The translations under genes and the position numbers were made by a program. Shown in pieces: positions 17,856-28,529 of a stretch of 64,000 bases of DNA. Origin of the DNA: Silvibacterium dinghuense (lineage in GTDB: Bacteria; Acidobacteriota; Terriglobia; Terriglobales; Acidobacteriaceae). The notes under the pieces were generated by a model. The model searched no databases and had not been told where the DNA came from. It saw nothing but the letters and a program-made list of their open reading frames with translations. Positions within the stretch are counted from its first letter, which is position 1. Every line of letters begins with the position of its first letter. Where the stretch lies: contig NZ_SDMK01000001.1 of assembly GCF_004123295.1 (NCBI RefSeq), forward strand, positions 1,426,001-1,490,000, given 5' to 3'.

Positions 17856-19814
17856 TTACACGGTCTTCGCCGCTCGCCGCGCCTGAATTTCGATATACAC
17901 GTTCACCAGGGAAAGCGCCGCCGGGGTCACGCCCGGGATACGGCTCGCCTGGCCGATGGTCGCCGGACGCACGCGCAGCAGCTTCTCCTGCATCTCACGC
18001 GAGAGCCCACTCACTGACGTATAGTCGAACCACTCCGGGATCGCCTTGCCCTCGGCCTTCTTCAACTTTTCCATCGAGCGCTTCTGCTGGTCGAGATACC
18101 CGGCGTACTTGATCTCGGTCTCGACCGACTTAATTTCGTTGCGGACCTGCGCGGTGAGCGTTTCGCTGTCCGTCTGTTCGAGCCAGGCGGCAAAGCGTTC
18201 ATCGCCTAATGTGACCAGCTCTTCGCGAATGAGCGGATAGAGCGCTTCGATGGTTGCCTCGGGCCGCTTGAGCACCTGCGCATAGGTGTGCCCCTGCAGG
18301 CCTTCGGCGGCAATCTCCGGTACACACTCGGCAACGCGCTCGGGCACCACCTTGCGCGCGGTCAGCAGCTTCTCGAGTGCGACGGCACGGGCCTGCTTGG
18401 CCTCGTACGCAGCCCAGGCTTCCTCGCCGATAAGCCCCAGCCGCTTTGCATACGGTGTCAGCCGGCGGTCGGCGTTATCGATGCGCAGGTGCAGGCGAAA
18501 CTCCGCCCGCGAGGTAAACATGCGATAGGGCTCGTTGGTGCCCTTCGAGATCAGGTCGTCGATGAGGATGCCGGTGTAGGCCTCGGTGCGGTCGAGCGTG
18601 AAGGGCGCGAGTCCGCGCACCGCGAGCGCCGCATTGATGCCCGCCATGATGCCCTGGCACGCTGCTTCTTCGTAGCCCGAGGTGCCGTTGATCTGCCCGG
18701 CCAGGTACAGTCCCCGGAAGCTCTTCACCAGCAGCGAGCGGTCGAGCTCGGTCGGGTCGATGGCGTCGTACTCGATGGCATAGCCGGGGCGCAGCATCTC
18801 GGCGTTCTCGAGGCCTGGGATCGAGCGCACGATCTGCCACTGGACTTCCATCGGCAGCGACGTGGACATGCCGTTGACGTAGACCTCATGCGTGTTCAGC
18901 CCCTCGGGTTCGAGGAAGAACTGGTGCTGCGCCTTGTCGGGAAACTTCACGACCTTGTCTTCGATCGACGGGCAGTAGCGCGGGCCGGTGGCCGAAATCT
19001 GGCCCGAATACATGGGCGAACGCAGCACGTTCTCGCGAATGATCGCGAGCGTCTCCGGCGTGGTGTAGGCAATGTGGCAGGAGATCTGCCGCATGGGCAG
19101 CGTCTTGGTGCGGAAGCTGAAGGGCGTCGGATCGGCATCGCCCGGCTGCTCTTCGAAGCGGCTCCAGTCGATGGTGCGTCCGTCGAGACGCGGCGGCGTG
19201 CCGGTCTTCAGGCGGCATCCGCGGAGGCCCAGCCGCTTCAGCGACTCGCCCAGCAGGATCGCCGGCGGCTCCCCGCTGCGCCCCGCAGGATACTGCTCCT
19301 CGCCGCAGTGGATCAGCCCATTCAGGAACGTGCCCGTGGTGATGACCGTCGCCCCGGCCAGAATCGTGCGCCCATCGCGCAGCTTCACACCAATGACACG
19401 CGGCTCGCCCTCTTCGGCGGGCTCGATCACTACGTCGATGACCTCAGCCTGCTTGATGAACAGGTTCGGCTGCGACTCCAGCACCTCGCGCATCTTCACG
19501 CGGTACTGCGCCTTGTCGCACTGCGCGCGCGGCGACCACACCGCCGGTCCGCGCGAGGTGTTCAGCAGGCGGAACTGGATGCCGACCGCATCCGCGACTT
19601 CGCCCATGATGCCGCCGAGCGCGTCTACTTCGCGCACCAAATGGCCCTTGGCAATGCCGCCGATGGCTGGGTTGCAGGACATCTGCGCGATCAGGTCGAG
19701 GTTGAGCGTGAACAAGGCCGTGCGCAGGCCCATGCGCGCCGAGGCCATGGCCGCCTCGCAGCCCGCATGCCCCGCGCCCACCACCAGCACGTCGTATTGT
19801 TCGGTGAAAGCCAT
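17856..19814 (-). CDS. mnmG: tRNA uridine 5-carboxymethylaminomethyl modification enzyme
   Basis: 652 residues, close to the usual ~630. FAD-dependent partner of MnmE, modifying U34 of certain tRNAs. The FAD loop is [19 protein letters not shown], followed by [18 protein letters not shown] and [24 protein letters not shown] and [16 protein letters not shown] are also family motifs. The conserved C-terminal helical domain that contacts MnmE is present ([20 protein letters not shown]). mnmE is not in this window. Confidence 0.97.
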   Translation of the reverse strand: MAFTEQYDVLVVGAGHAGCEAAMASARMGLRTALFTLNLDLIAQMSCNPAIGGIAKGHLVREVDALGGIMGEVADAVGIQFRLLNTSRGPAVWSPRAQCDKAQYRVKMREVLESQPNLFIKQAEVIDVVIEPAEEGEPRVIGVKLRDGRTILAGATVITTGTFLNGLIHCGEEQYPAGRSGEPPAILLGESLKRLGLRGCRLKTGTPPRLDGRTIDWSRFEEQPGDADPTPFSFRTKTLPMRQISCHIAYTTPETLAIIRENVLRSPMYSGQISATGPRYCPSIEDKVVKFPDKAQHQFFLEPEGLNTHEVYVNGMSTSLPMEVQWQIVRSIPGLENAEMLRPGYAIEYDAIDPTELDRSLLVKSFRGLYLAGQINGTSGYEEAACQGIMAGINAALAVRGLAPFTLDRTEAYTGILIDDLISKGTNEPYRMFTSRAEFRLHLRIDNADRRLTPYAKRLGLIGEEAWAAYEAKQARAVALEKLLTARKVVPERVAECVPEIAAEGLQGHTYAQVLKRPEATIEALYPLIREELVTLGDERFAAWLEQTDSETLTAQVRNEIKSVETEIKYAGYLDQQKRSMEKLKKAEGKAIPEWFDYTSVSGLSREMQEKLLRVRPATIGQASRIPGVTPAALSLVNVYIEIQARRAAKTV

Positions 19815-19846
19815 TGCACTCTTATTTTATCGTCTGGAGAAAGCGC

Positions 19847-20260
19847 TTAAAACGGCAGAAGCTGGAGCCCGGGAATCTTCCGGAAGTCACGCAGATTCTC
19901 CGTTGCCACCCGGTAGCCGAGTTCGAGCGCCGTAACGCCGATCAGCAGGTCCGTTGCAGCGATACGAATGCCTCGTGCTGCGTTCTCGCCATCGATCTGC
20001 CCAGCTTTGAGCGCTACCGAAACAGTGACCGGGTATATGGGAATTGCCTCTGCCAGCTCGCGCAGAAACTGCTGCCGCAGGGCTTTCCTCTCCGGTGCGT
20101 TGGCGCGAGCTGCGCCGTGGGCTAATTCCATCAGGGTGACAACGGAGAGCGCCACGTCTTCGCCTGCAACCCGCTGAGAAATCTCCGCGAGAGCCTGCCG
20201 TGCATTGCGTTTTGTGCGCTCCGCGGTGATCAGCACACTCGAATCGAGAATCAGTCCCAT
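19847..20260 (-). CDS. PIN-domain toxin, second VapC-like
   Basis: 137 residues. Acidic residues appear in MGLILDSSVLITAER, VVTLMELAHG, IAATDLLIGVTALE and TENLRDF, the usual PIN order. It overlaps the antitoxin start-side gene by 10 bp. It differs clearly in sequence from the PIN protein at 5.5 kb, so the two are independent modules rather than a recent duplication. Confidence 0.85.
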   Translation of the reverse strand: MGLILDSSVLITAERTKRNARQALAEISQRVAGEDVALSVVTLMELAHGAARANAPERKALRQQFLRELAEAIPIYPVTVSVALKAGQIDGENAARGIRIAATDLLIGVTALELGYRVATENLRDFRKIPGLQLLPF

Positions 20261-20532
20261 GCCGGAGGATTCAGAGACTCACGATGCGCAGCTACTGCTT
20301 CTTCGACATCACGGGCAAACTCCTCATCGATCGTGGCGGAAGAGTCTTCAGGCAGACGCGCAACGCACTCCTCGATCGAGCGCGGACGGAACATCTCGCG
20401 CCCCGGCGCACGAAGCACAGCCACGGTCTTCGGGCCATCTTCGATCACGACCTCCGCACCTGCGCGGACGCGGTCCAGAAGGCTCGCGAAATCGCGGGCC
20501 GCGTCAGCCGCCGAGATGTGAATCGTCGCCAT
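20251..20532 (-). CDS. Phd/YefM-like antitoxin
   Basis: 93 residues from the ATG at 20532, which gives the usual Phd-type start MATIHISAADAARDFASLL; a start at 20559 would add 9 residues. DRVRAGAEVVIEDGPKTVAV fits the second half of the Phd fold. The acidic C-terminus (EEFARDVEEAVAAHRESL) is the likely toxin-binding tail. Overlap with the downstream PIN gene implies one operon. Confidence 0.8.
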   Translation of the reverse strand: MATIHISAADAARDFASLLDRVRAGAEVVIEDGPKTVAVLRAPGREMFRPRSIEECVARLPEDSSATIDEEFARDVEEAVAAHRESLNPPAWD

Positions 20533-20574
20533 GTCCACGATGATAGCTCGTTTCAGCATGTATACGGCCTGTTT

Positions 20575-21150
20575 CTACCGCTTGCTGCGTAACTCCCACT
20601 GATGGAGTAGAAAGCCCACTCCCATTCCTCGCGTCGGGTTGTGCTCACCGACATGAATCTGTCCTGAGACAGGCGTCGCGATCTCCGGATGGACTTCAAG
20701 AATCGCGTGGCCCGAGTCCGCCCCGGTAAGCCATCGTCCACGACTGCGAAGATGCAGAAGTTCGCCACCGGCCGGAGGAGCGTGTTCCCGGTTGAATCGA
20801 TTATCCAGACGAGACATGAAGTATCCGGCGCGGCGAAATGCCGCAACAGCTTCGCCTACGGTTCCCGCAAACGTGAAGCCCGCATTGAGCCGCTGATTTC
20901 CCGCTCCGTGATCCTTGAAGGTGAACTGAAAACGGCAATCCAGCTCTCCGCCTCCGGCAATCCCCTTTGTCTCACCACTTCCCAATATCCATGCGCCTCT
21001 GAGCCGATTGCCATTGGCGTCCGCGAACACGACATATTCACCATCGAAGAGACCGGAATAGCGATGACCCTCCCGATCGATCAGGACACCGTTTTCGTCA
21101 CTCTCGATCACACACGAATCACTCGCGCGGGCACCATGTGCATTTGTCAT
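20575..21150 (-). CDS. Hypothetical protein
   Basis: 191 residues, unrecognised. No signal peptide or membrane segment. It is rich in Gly and aromatic residues and looks beta-rich (HRYSGLFDGEYVVFADANGN, ELDCRFQFTFKDHGAG). The C-terminus ends GMGVGFLLHQWELRSKR. Codon usage in the frame is like its neighbours. It stands between the terminator of the TonB receptor gene and the toxin-antitoxin pair on the same strand. Confidence 0.55.
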   Translation of the reverse strand: MTNAHGARASDSCVIESDENGVLIDREGHRYSGLFDGEYVVFADANGNRLRGAWILGSGETKGIAGGGELDCRFQFTFKDHGAGNQRLNAGFTFAGTVGEAVAAFRRAGYFMSRLDNRFNREHAPPAGGELLHLRSRGRWLTGADSGHAILEVHPEIATPVSGQIHVGEHNPTRGMGVGFLLHQWELRSKR

Positions 21151-21200
21151 CGCACTTCTTATCTTCGCCCCTCGCGACCGTTCAATTCCCTTTCAACAAA

Positions 21201-21228
21201 GAAACGGCGGCCCGAAGGCCGCCGCTCT
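21201..21228 (-). terminator. Intrinsic terminator after the first TonB receptor gene
   Basis: On the minus strand CGGCGGCC-TTCG-GGCCGCCG is followed by TTTCTTTG. The 8-bp stem has a stable UUCG loop and lies 20 nt past the stop. Confidence 0.85.
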
Positions 21229-21245
21229 TGCCACATACTGCCGGT

Positions 21246-24200
21246 TTAGAAGTCGAGCTTCATGCCCAGCTGGATCTGGCGCTGGCTGTACACGAAGTTC
21301 GAGTTTGCGTTGGTGACCGCGCCGAAGCCCGACTCGCCGCTGACCCCGCCCGTCGTCGAGTACGGGTTGTAGACCAGGTTCGAGCCCGAGATCGAGTAGG
21401 CCGTCGTATTCACGCCGGTCACGTTCACGTGGTTGAAGACGTTGAAGACCTCACCCAGCAGCTCGACGTTGAAACGCTCGCTGATCGGGAGATCCTTCTC
21501 GAGGCGCATATCGAAATCCGCCGTCGTCGGCTGCTTGAAGGTATCGCGGCCGATCTGCAGCAGGTAGCTCGACGAAGCCGAGCCGGTCATGCCCGAGCCT
21601 GCCGCCGAGTACGTATAGTTGCCGTACGTCTCGCTCGGCATGGTGCCCGAGGTCGCCGCCGAGTAAGGCAGGCCGTTCTGTACCTGCACCACCGGATTCA
21701 GGTGCCAGCTGTTGATCAGGTACTTCTTCCAGTCGGTGGCGTTGCCGGGATAGTTCAGCAGCGCCCAGGCCACGAAGCGGTTCGGCACGTTGAAGGCCGA
21801 GTTGCCGTAGTTGGCCTTCGGATTGTTCCACGGGTCGTACCAGTTGTTGGTCGAGGGTGAGGTGCTCTCGTTCTGGTTGTAGTCCAGCGCGTGCGACCAG
21901 GTGTAGTTCAGGTCGAACTGCGCGTACTTATTACTGCGGTTGGTGAACTCGGCCACCAATGCGTTGTAGCTGGAGTTGATATTGCTCACCACTTCGGTCA
22001 CCGAACCGTAGTCCGCATTCACGTAGGTATTCACCGTGCTGCCGCTCTTCGGCTTGGCCGTCTTCGCGTAGACATTCGAGGTGATCGTGGTGCCGCAGGC
22101 CAGCGGTCCGCAGTTGTTGTTCGTGCCCGTCACCGTCAGCGTGGTCTGGTACATCGTCGACTGCGCCGTGTTGGAAGCGCTGGCTACCGATGAGGGATTG
22201 AGGTTCAGATTGAGGAAGTTCGGCAGCTCCCGGCCCATTGAGCCGAGATAGCTGAGAGTAAAGATGTTGCCGTGACCGAAATCCTGCTGCACGCTCAGGT
22301 CGTACTGCTGGGTCTGCGGAGCCTGGAAGTTTTTGGCGAAGTAGTCGAGGCTGGGTGTGGGGAAGGTGCCGGAGGAGATCACCTGCGGGAACTGCGGCAC
22401 TGTGCTGCTGGTCTTCTCACCGTAAATCGAAGGCACCGTGTACTGGCCGAGCGGGCTGCCCGTCGCTTCGTACGCGTTGAGGATGACACCGTTCAGGATA
22501 CGGCCGTAGTAGAGGCCATAGCCGGCGTGCACCACCATCTTGCCCTTGCCGTAAGGATCCCACGAGAAGCCGATGCGCGGACCGATGTTGTTCTTGTCGC
22601 TCGGCTGATTCTGTGTCGGAGCGTAGGGATACTTCTCGGTCGCAATCAGCGAGGGGAACGGCGGCGGCACGTGCTCATAGTCATAGCGCACGCCGATGTT
22701 CATGGTCAGCCGCGGAGTCAGCTTCCAGTCATCCTGCGCGAAGAAGCCGTAATCCATGGTAGTGATGGTGAACTTCGGGGTACCGAAGCCCTGCGTGAAG
22801 CCGTAGTAGCAGGGATAAGCGCCCAGGCCGGTCTGCGACTCCGAGCTGTCGCAGGTACCGCTCGGCTGCAGGATGTCGGCGAAGAAGTCGGAGAAGTAGG
22901 TGTAGGTGTACACACCGTTGCTCTCGTACAGGTTGTTGACCGTGTCGGCGTTGCGCAGGATGTCGAAGCCGAACTTGAGGTTCTGATTGTGATAGGTCCA
23001 GTTCGCCGTGTCGCCCAGCTGCGTCTTACGCTCGTCCGGATAGGCAGTACGGAACGAATAGTAGGGCATGCCGGCGGTAAAGCCGTTGTTCGAGCTGCCG
23101 CCGTAGATGGCGAGCTGTACCGGCGTGCCGGTGGTGTTGTTCAGGTATTGGTTGGTGAAGGAGCTGTGCGCCTGCTGGCCTTCATCGTCGAGCTCGCGGC
23201 CGTACTGGAAGCGCAGCTCGTTCGAGAGCGAGGGCGAGAAGACGCTGGCCAGCTCGACCAGACCATAGTCCAGTTTCACGAAGTCGGTGCCGAAGGTGTC
23301 GGTGGCGTAGTTGTTCGAGGTCTGCGTCTGCACGCCGCCGGGCGAGTCCCAGCGCAGACGGTGGTAGAGCGCGCTCAGGTGCTCGGTGCCGGAGATCTGC
23401 CAGTCAAGCTTGGGAGTGTTCAGCACTTCATCGCCGGTACGCGGGGTCGTGCCCAGGTCGTCAAGCAGGCCGGCGCCAGTGAGGCCAGTTGCCCCGGAGG
23501 CTGCGGTACCGTACAGCAGCTGGGTATAATGCAGAGCCGCGGTCGCATAGTTACCACTATAGACACGCCAGGCCAGAGCGCAGACGCCAGCATCACCCGA
23601 CTTGACGTCGGTAGGAGTCGTATTTGTACCGGTAACGACCACCTTCGCGGCAGTGCCTGTCGAGATACAAGAGTCGTCTGAAGGAAGCGCCATATCCGCA
23701 GACTGGCTGAAAAATGCGTTCGGCGAGGACGGCTTGGCTACGCCAGGAAAGTTACGGCGGTACTGATCATACGCGTAGAACCAAAAGAGCTTGTCCTTGA
23801 TGAGCGGGCCGCCGGCACCGAAGCCCCAGCGCTTGCGCCAGTCCTTGGGCTGAAAGGGAACACCGGTAATGACGTTGGGGGTGTCACCCGAGTAGGTGAC
23901 GCTGGTGTAGGTAGTAAAGGGGTTCAGCGCGCCCCAGTCGTTGTCGCGGTCGTAGAAGTAGGTCTGGCCGTGGATGCTGTTGGTGCCGCTCTTGGTGATG
24001 GCGTTGAGCACGCCGCCGGCCGCGCGACCGAACTCGGCCGAGAACACACCGGTGTTCACCTGGAACTCGGCGATAGCGATCTGCGAGGTCGAATAGCCTT
24101 CACGCGTACGGCCGCGCTCTTCGGAGAAGAAGGCCTGGTTGTCGTCCGCGCCGTCGATCTCGACCGTGTTGAGCAGCGGGCTGATGCCGCGGAAGCTAAT

Positions 24201-24740
24201 CAGGCCGTAGCCGTTCGCATCCGAGACCGCGCCCGGGGTCAGCAGCGCCAGATTCGACCAGCGACCGCCGTTCAGCGGCAGGTTCACAATTTCCTTCGAG
24301 GTCAGCGTCTCGGAGATTTCCGCGGACTCCATCTTGAGCAGCGGCGCCTCGCTGGAGACGGTCACCGACTCACTCGCGGTGCCGGTGTTCATCGTCGGAT
24401 GCAGCTCGCTGAGCGAGCCGACGGTGACTGCAACCGTGTTCGCGGTATAGTCGCCGAAGCCGCTCGCGGTGATGGTCACGGTATAGATGCCGGGGTTGAC
24501 CAGCGGGGCCTTGAAGTAGCCGCTCGCGTCGGTCGTCAGCTTGATTTCGGCATTAGTGCCGTTGTTGTGCAGCACCACATTTGCGCCACCGATGACTGCG
24601 CCGGTCGCATCTTCCACGGTTCCGGCAATGGCACCCTGCGTCGTCGACTGCGCCTTGGCCACAGGCCAGCACAGGCCTGCCCATACCAAGGCGAACGCGC
24701 AACCGCGCACACCGCGGCTCCGGCTCATAAAAGTCTTCAT
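21246..24740 (-). CDS. TonB-dependent receptor, Oar-like, with carboxypeptidase regulatory-like domain
   Basis: 1164 residues. A signal peptide (residues 1-30, cut after AKA) is followed by a carboxypeptidase-regulatory-like Ig domain (GAIAGTVEDATGAVIGGANV), then a plug (VNLPLNGGRWSNLALLTPG, FRGISPLLNTVEIDGADDNQ) and a C-terminal beta-barrel. The chain ends in aromatic LDF, the outer-membrane assembly signal. Acidobacteria carry many such receptors and they probably take up large or scarce compounds, but the substrate cannot be inferred. It carries its own terminator and so is likely monocistronic. Confidence 0.93.
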   Translation of the reverse strand: MKTFMSRSRGVRGCAFALVWAGLCWPVAKAQSTTQGAIAGTVEDATGAVIGGANVVLHNNGTNAEIKLTTDASGYFKAPLVNPGIYTVTITASGFGDYTANTVAVTVGSLSELHPTMNTGTASESVTVSSEAPLLKMESAEISETLTSKEIVNLPLNGGRWSNLALLTPGAVSDANGYGLISFRGISPLLNTVEIDGADDNQAFFSEERGRTREGYSTSQIAIAEFQVNTGVFSAEFGRAAGGVLNAITKSGTNSIHGQTYFYDRDNDWGALNPFTTYTSVTYSGDTPNVITGVPFQPKDWRKRWGFGAGGPLIKDKLFWFYAYDQYRRNFPGVAKPSSPNAFFSQSADMALPSDDSCISTGTAAKVVVTGTNTTPTDVKSGDAGVCALAWRVYSGNYATAALHYTQLLYGTAASGATGLTGAGLLDDLGTTPRTGDEVLNTPKLDWQISGTEHLSALYHRLRWDSPGGVQTQTSNNYATDTFGTDFVKLDYGLVELASVFSPSLSNELRFQYGRELDDEGQQAHSSFTNQYLNNTTGTPVQLAIYGGSSNNGFTAGMPYYSFRTAYPDERKTQLGDTANWTYHNQNLKFGFDILRNADTVNNLYESNGVYTYTYFSDFFADILQPSGTCDSSESQTGLGAYPCYYGFTQGFGTPKFTITTMDYGFFAQDDWKLTPRLTMNIGVRYDYEHVPPPFPSLIATEKYPYAPTQNQPSDKNNIGPRIGFSWDPYGKGKMVVHAGYGLYYGRILNGVILNAYEATGSPLGQYTVPSIYGEKTSSTVPQFPQVISSGTFPTPSLDYFAKNFQAPQTQQYDLSVQQDFGHGNIFTLSYLGSMGRELPNFLNLNLNPSSVASASNTAQSTMYQTTLTVTGTNNNCGPLACGTTITSNVYAKTAKPKSGSTVNTYVNADYGSVTEVVSNINSSYNALVAEFTNRSNKYAQFDLNYTWSHALDYNQNESTSPSTNNWYDPWNNPKANYGNSAFNVPNRFVAWALLNYPGNATDWKKYLINSWHLNPVVQVQNGLPYSAATSGTMPSETYGNYTYSAAGSGMTGSASSSYLLQIGRDTFKQPTTADFDMRLEKDLPISERFNVELLGEVFNVFNHVNVTGVNTTAYSISGSNLVYNPYSTTGGVSGESGFGAVTNANSNFVYSQRQIQLGMKLDF

Positions 24741-25044
24741 TATCCTGGCTCTCCTCAGAAAGAAACTGCTGATCTCTGCAGCCTTCGTACGTTCTGGCTG
24801 CCTCTTCTCTGTATGTGTGGACGGAATTGCAGCCCTCTGACTCAGCCGATGTCTTTCAGGGAAAACAATGCCTGCAAAGCTGCCAGCTGTCCGAACGATC
24901 CACAGCAGGACGGTCTGTCCTGCATTTCTACCTTGCCATAGCTAGATAAAAATTCCGTGACAAAGCTGCAACAATTCTTTGCGGATTCACGTCTTTTAAA
25001 AATGGCACCGCTCTCACTCAACTCCCCAGCGATCCCTATCCCAT
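24741..25044. other. Intergenic region between two receptor genes
   Basis: Upstream region of the first receptor gene and downstream region of the second, both on the minus strand. AT-rich patches near 24955-25005 are possible promoter sequence. I see no gene, repeat or strong hairpin. Confidence 0.5.
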
Positions 25045-28000
25045 TTAGAATCTGAGCTTTACTCCGGCCTGCAGCTGCCGCTGCCGGTAGGCGGCCGAAG
25101 TATTGGCCGCGGTGACCGTCCCGAAGGCCGAGGCAACGCTTCCGGTCGTGCTGGCGCTCCCGCTCATGTAAGTCAGCCGCCCGTAATTGGTCTCGGTCGT
25201 GCTGTTATCGGCGTAGTAGCCGATCGTCTCCAGCGACGTGACGTTTTGATGATTCAATGCGTTGAAGGCTTCCGCCATCATCTCGAGCGACACCCGCTCG
25301 GTGATCGAGGTCCGCTTGGCCAGCCGCACATCCATATTTGTGATCGGCGGCTTGCGGTAGGTATTGCGCCCCACCCAGGGCAGCAGACGGCTGCCGCCCA
25401 GCCCGTCCAGGCTTTCGCCCAGTCCGCTCACCGGCACATACGAGCCCGTAATCACGCCCGGGTCGTCGATCGCGGCGCAGTCCTCGCCGGACTGGAGCCA
25501 TTGTTCATAGGAGCAGGCCAGCGCGGGGATGGAACCAGTGGTTTGCATCGAGTACGGCAGCCCGGTGTGCCACTCCCCGCTCATCGCCAGCGTGTATCCG
25601 GTAAAGGCGCGCCCGGCCCATTTCTTCAGGTGCCATGGTTCATGCAGCACCACCTGCCCGGCGATGCGCTGGCGCACGTCGAAGCTCGATGCCGCCCATT
25701 CCAGCGACGTATTCTGCGGATCATAGAGTCCGCTCTCGGTCACCAGCGCCGACTCAGCCGGATTCCCGTCCCAGGCATGCGCGTAGGTGTAGCCAAGGTT
25801 CATCGCCGCAGCGCCTATGCGGCGCGTCAGCCGCAGGACTCCCGCTTCGTACTTCGCGTTCGTCTCGCTCTCGATCGCGTAGATGGCGTCATAGGCTGGA
25901 TTGAGCCGCTTGTAATAGAAACGGCTGGTGTATCCAGCGGCGGATTGCAGCGGTCCCAGCTTATCCGGATCATCCACCGTGTAATGAATCGTCCCGGTCG
26001 CGCTCAGGTCGACGTTGCGGTCCACAATCTTCATCAGCTCGCGGCTAAAGGAACCCAACGCCGTCAGGCTGACGACCGTCTGCCGTCCAAACCGCTGCTC
26101 GAGGGTCAGCGCACCCTGCATCACCTGCGGGTTCTGAAAATGCCGGTCGAAATACACCGCCTGAGGAACAATCGAGAGCGCAGGCGCTGCTCCGAAGACA
26201 TAGGGAAACGGCGGCGCGCCCACATCCAGCGGCTTCGCGTAGTAGCTCTGCGCGCCCGCGCCGGTGCCGGTCAGCGACAGCGCGCTGTAAACGGTTGCGT
26301 TCGGCACACGCCCGTAGTTCACTCCGGCCCCGGCCTCGATCACGGTCCGCCCCGAGCCGAAGATATCCCACACTACGCCGGCCCGCGGCCCGTAGTTATT
26401 CCGGTCCTGCGGCAGATAGCGGGTCTGTGGAATGGCTCCATTCGCCACGGCCGGATTCGTATCCGGCAACCGCTCGCGCTCATAGCGCATGCCGGCTGAA
26501 AACATCAGCCGGCGCGTCAGCTTCCACTCATCCTGCACATAGACGCCGTAGTCCTCTGTCTGCAGCGACCAGTCCGGCAGGCCGATCGTCTGGCGGTAGT
26601 GCGAGTAGCAGGGATAGACACCGGCCCCCGTCGTCGATCCATCGCACGAATCCGGCGCCAGCAGGTCCGACATGAAGTTCAGCAGCGACGCATACGTATA
26701 CGCCCCGGCCTGCCCGTTCAAGCCATCGACCACATCCTGCACATGGCTGTAGTCGAAGCCGACCTTCACCGCGTGCTTATGGTGAATCCACGTCACCCCA
26801 TCCACCAGCTGCTGCCGCGTCTCGTCGGGATAGGCCCGCCTGTCGCTCGAGGTACGCGTCCCGAAGGCGAATCCCTCGGCGCGATCGACGCTGACCTGAG
26901 GCGCCAGTCCCCACGCCGCGCTGGCCAGCGTCTGCTCGAAGGCTGTCGGCTTACTCGCCATCTGCGCCAGCCGCTCGCGGCTCCAGGCAAAACGCGCAGA
27001 GTTCACTACGCTCGGACGCCAGGTATAGGTCCATCCGCCCAGCGCCGTTCCGGTTGTCGTCGAACTGCTCCCGAAGCTGCCCACTCCATACGTCTCCGTC
27101 GCTCCGGCCAGTGCGCCATTCGTCGCCTTGCGGCCCATGCCGCTGGCCTCGATCAGCACGCTGCTGCGGTTGTTCGGACGCCAGTCGAGCCGCGCAAAGC
27201 CGTTCTCCTGATTCGCCGTTCGTGGCACGCTGCCGAGCATCCCGGCCAGATCGCCCAGCACCGTATTCCACGCCGTCAGCGCAGCGGCATCGGAGAGCCC
27301 GGCGCGCGCCGCCAGCGTCTCCACGTTCTGCGCACTGGGTGCGGCAAAGAAGGTCGCGGGCAGATTCGCCCGCGCCACTCCGGGGAAATCCCGCCGCTCT
27401 CTATCGAAGGCTCCGAACCAGAAGAGCTTGTTTCTTCGCAAGGGACCGCCTGCCGACGCACTGCCCACGCGCCGCACATCCACCGGCTTATACGGAACGC
27501 TCACCCACGCGCCGGCTGCGTCTTGCTCGGTCAACGTCGTGAAGCCATTGCCTGCTCCCCATGCGGCATCGCGGTCGGAAAAGGCGGCTTCTCCATGCAG
27601 CCGGTTGCTGCCACCCCTGGTGACGGTGTTCACCAGGCCTCCGGCTGCGTGTCCGTACTCCGCGCCGGCATTGGCCGTATTCACCTGGAACTCGCGAATC
27701 GCCGCCTGCGCGGTCGCGTAGCCTCCGCTGCCGGTTCCGCGCATCTGTGCATGGAAGGCCAGCGTGTTGTCCACTCCATCCACCGAAGCCGCATTCAGCA
27801 TCGGACTGAGGCCGCGATAACTCACTCCGCCCGGACCGGCGCTGCTTTCGTCCTGGGAAACCGCGGGCGTCACCGTTCCGGCCGAAAGCCCGGCTGCCGC
27901 ACTCCGATCCCCGCTTGCGCTGGGCAGGTTGTCGATTGCACCCTCGTCCAGGTTGTCGGTCAACGCCGGCTGCGGACCGACCTCCGTCTTCCGCTGCCGC

Positions 28001-28464
28001 GCCTTCCATTTCGGCTCGACGGCCTCCATCGTCAGCTGCGCGGTCATCGTGGTGATGCGGCCCACCTCGACGGCCACGCTCTCCGCATGCCACACGGCGA
28101 AGCCCGGCGCATTGATGCGCATGGCGTAAACGCCCGGGGGCACCTCAGCAAAGCGAAAATTCCCCTTGCGATCGCTCAGCACCTGGATTTCGTCGCCGGT
28201 CGCCGTGTTCTTCAACGTGATGAGCGCGGCAAACAGCCGGCCGCCGGCGTCCCGGATCGTGCCCGCCACCGATCCGCCGGTGGAGGACTGCGCAGATGCG
28301 GCCATCGCATACACCGCCAGCAGCGCCAGAAGAGCCGCTGCCCGCAACCATTCCGGCCATTGCACTCGAAATCGCACCGTCCGCCTCGCCTGCCTGCAGC
28401 GAGCACACGCGCGCGGCCGCCGCCCGGCTCCGCGCCCTGCTTTTTGCGGCGCGCCGGCCGACAA
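25045..28464 (-). CDS. TonB-dependent receptor, Oar-like, second copy
   Basis: 1139 residues, the same architecture as the gene at 21.2 kb: signal region, carboxypeptidase-regulatory-like domain (GGSVAGTIRDAGGRLFAALI), plug (VSYRGLSPMLNAASVDGVDN) and barrel ending VKLRF. The assigned start gives about 35 basic residues (KAGRGAGRRPRACARCRQ) ahead of the signal helix LRAAALLALLAVYAMAASAQ, so a later start is possible. Sequence similarity to the neighbour is moderate, consistent with an old duplication. Between its start and obgE are 65 bp. Confidence 0.9.
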   Translation of the reverse strand: MSAGAPQKAGRGAGRRPRACARCRQARRTVRFRVQWPEWLRAAALLALLAVYAMAASAQSSTGGSVAGTIRDAGGRLFAALITLKNTATGDEIQVLSDRKGNFRFAEVPPGVYAMRINAPGFAVWHAESVAVEVGRITTMTAQLTMEAVEPKWKARQRKTEVGPQPALTDNLDEGAIDNLPSASGDRSAAAGLSAGTVTPAVSQDESSAGPGGVSYRGLSPMLNAASVDGVDNTLAFHAQMRGTGSGGYATAQAAIREFQVNTANAGAEYGHAAGGLVNTVTRGGSNRLHGEAAFSDRDAAWGAGNGFTTLTEQDAAGAWVSVPYKPVDVRRVGSASAGGPLRRNKLFWFGAFDRERRDFPGVARANLPATFFAAPSAQNVETLAARAGLSDAAALTAWNTVLGDLAGMLGSVPRTANQENGFARLDWRPNNRSSVLIEASGMGRKATNGALAGATETYGVGSFGSSSTTTGTALGGWTYTWRPSVVNSARFAWSRERLAQMASKPTAFEQTLASAAWGLAPQVSVDRAEGFAFGTRTSSDRRAYPDETRQQLVDGVTWIHHKHAVKVGFDYSHVQDVVDGLNGQAGAYTYASLLNFMSDLLAPDSCDGSTTGAGVYPCYSHYRQTIGLPDWSLQTEDYGVYVQDEWKLTRRLMFSAGMRYERERLPDTNPAVANGAIPQTRYLPQDRNNYGPRAGVVWDIFGSGRTVIEAGAGVNYGRVPNATVYSALSLTGTGAGAQSYYAKPLDVGAPPFPYVFGAAPALSIVPQAVYFDRHFQNPQVMQGALTLEQRFGRQTVVSLTALGSFSRELMKIVDRNVDLSATGTIHYTVDDPDKLGPLQSAAGYTSRFYYKRLNPAYDAIYAIESETNAKYEAGVLRLTRRIGAAAMNLGYTYAHAWDGNPAESALVTESGLYDPQNTSLEWAASSFDVRQRIAGQVVLHEPWHLKKWAGRAFTGYTLAMSGEWHTGLPYSMQTTGSIPALACSYEQWLQSGEDCAAIDDPGVITGSYVPVSGLGESLDGLGGSRLLPWVGRNTYRKPPITNMDVRLAKRTSITERVSLEMMAEAFNALNHQNVTSLETIGYYADNSTTETNYGRLTYMSGSASTTGSVASAFGTVTAANTSAAYRQRQLQAGVKLRF

Positions 28465-28529
28465 CCTCCTGCCTGTCTCCTGCTGAAGTGTCTGGAAGCG
28501 TAGCCGATCCGATAAACTGAAAGATCACA

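Noticed and set aside
18288-19850. 520-codon plus-strand frame opposite mnmG
   Set aside because: Antisense of a motif-complete MnmG. Its own translation is low complexity (Gln/Arg/His-rich) with no domain.
22272-23681. 469-codon plus-strand frame opposite the first TonB receptor
   Set aside because: Antisense of a receptor with intact plug and barrel. No recognisable product.
26599-28503. 634-codon plus-strand frame opposite the second TonB receptor
   Set aside because: Antisense of a receptor gene; Arg/His-rich with no family resemblance.
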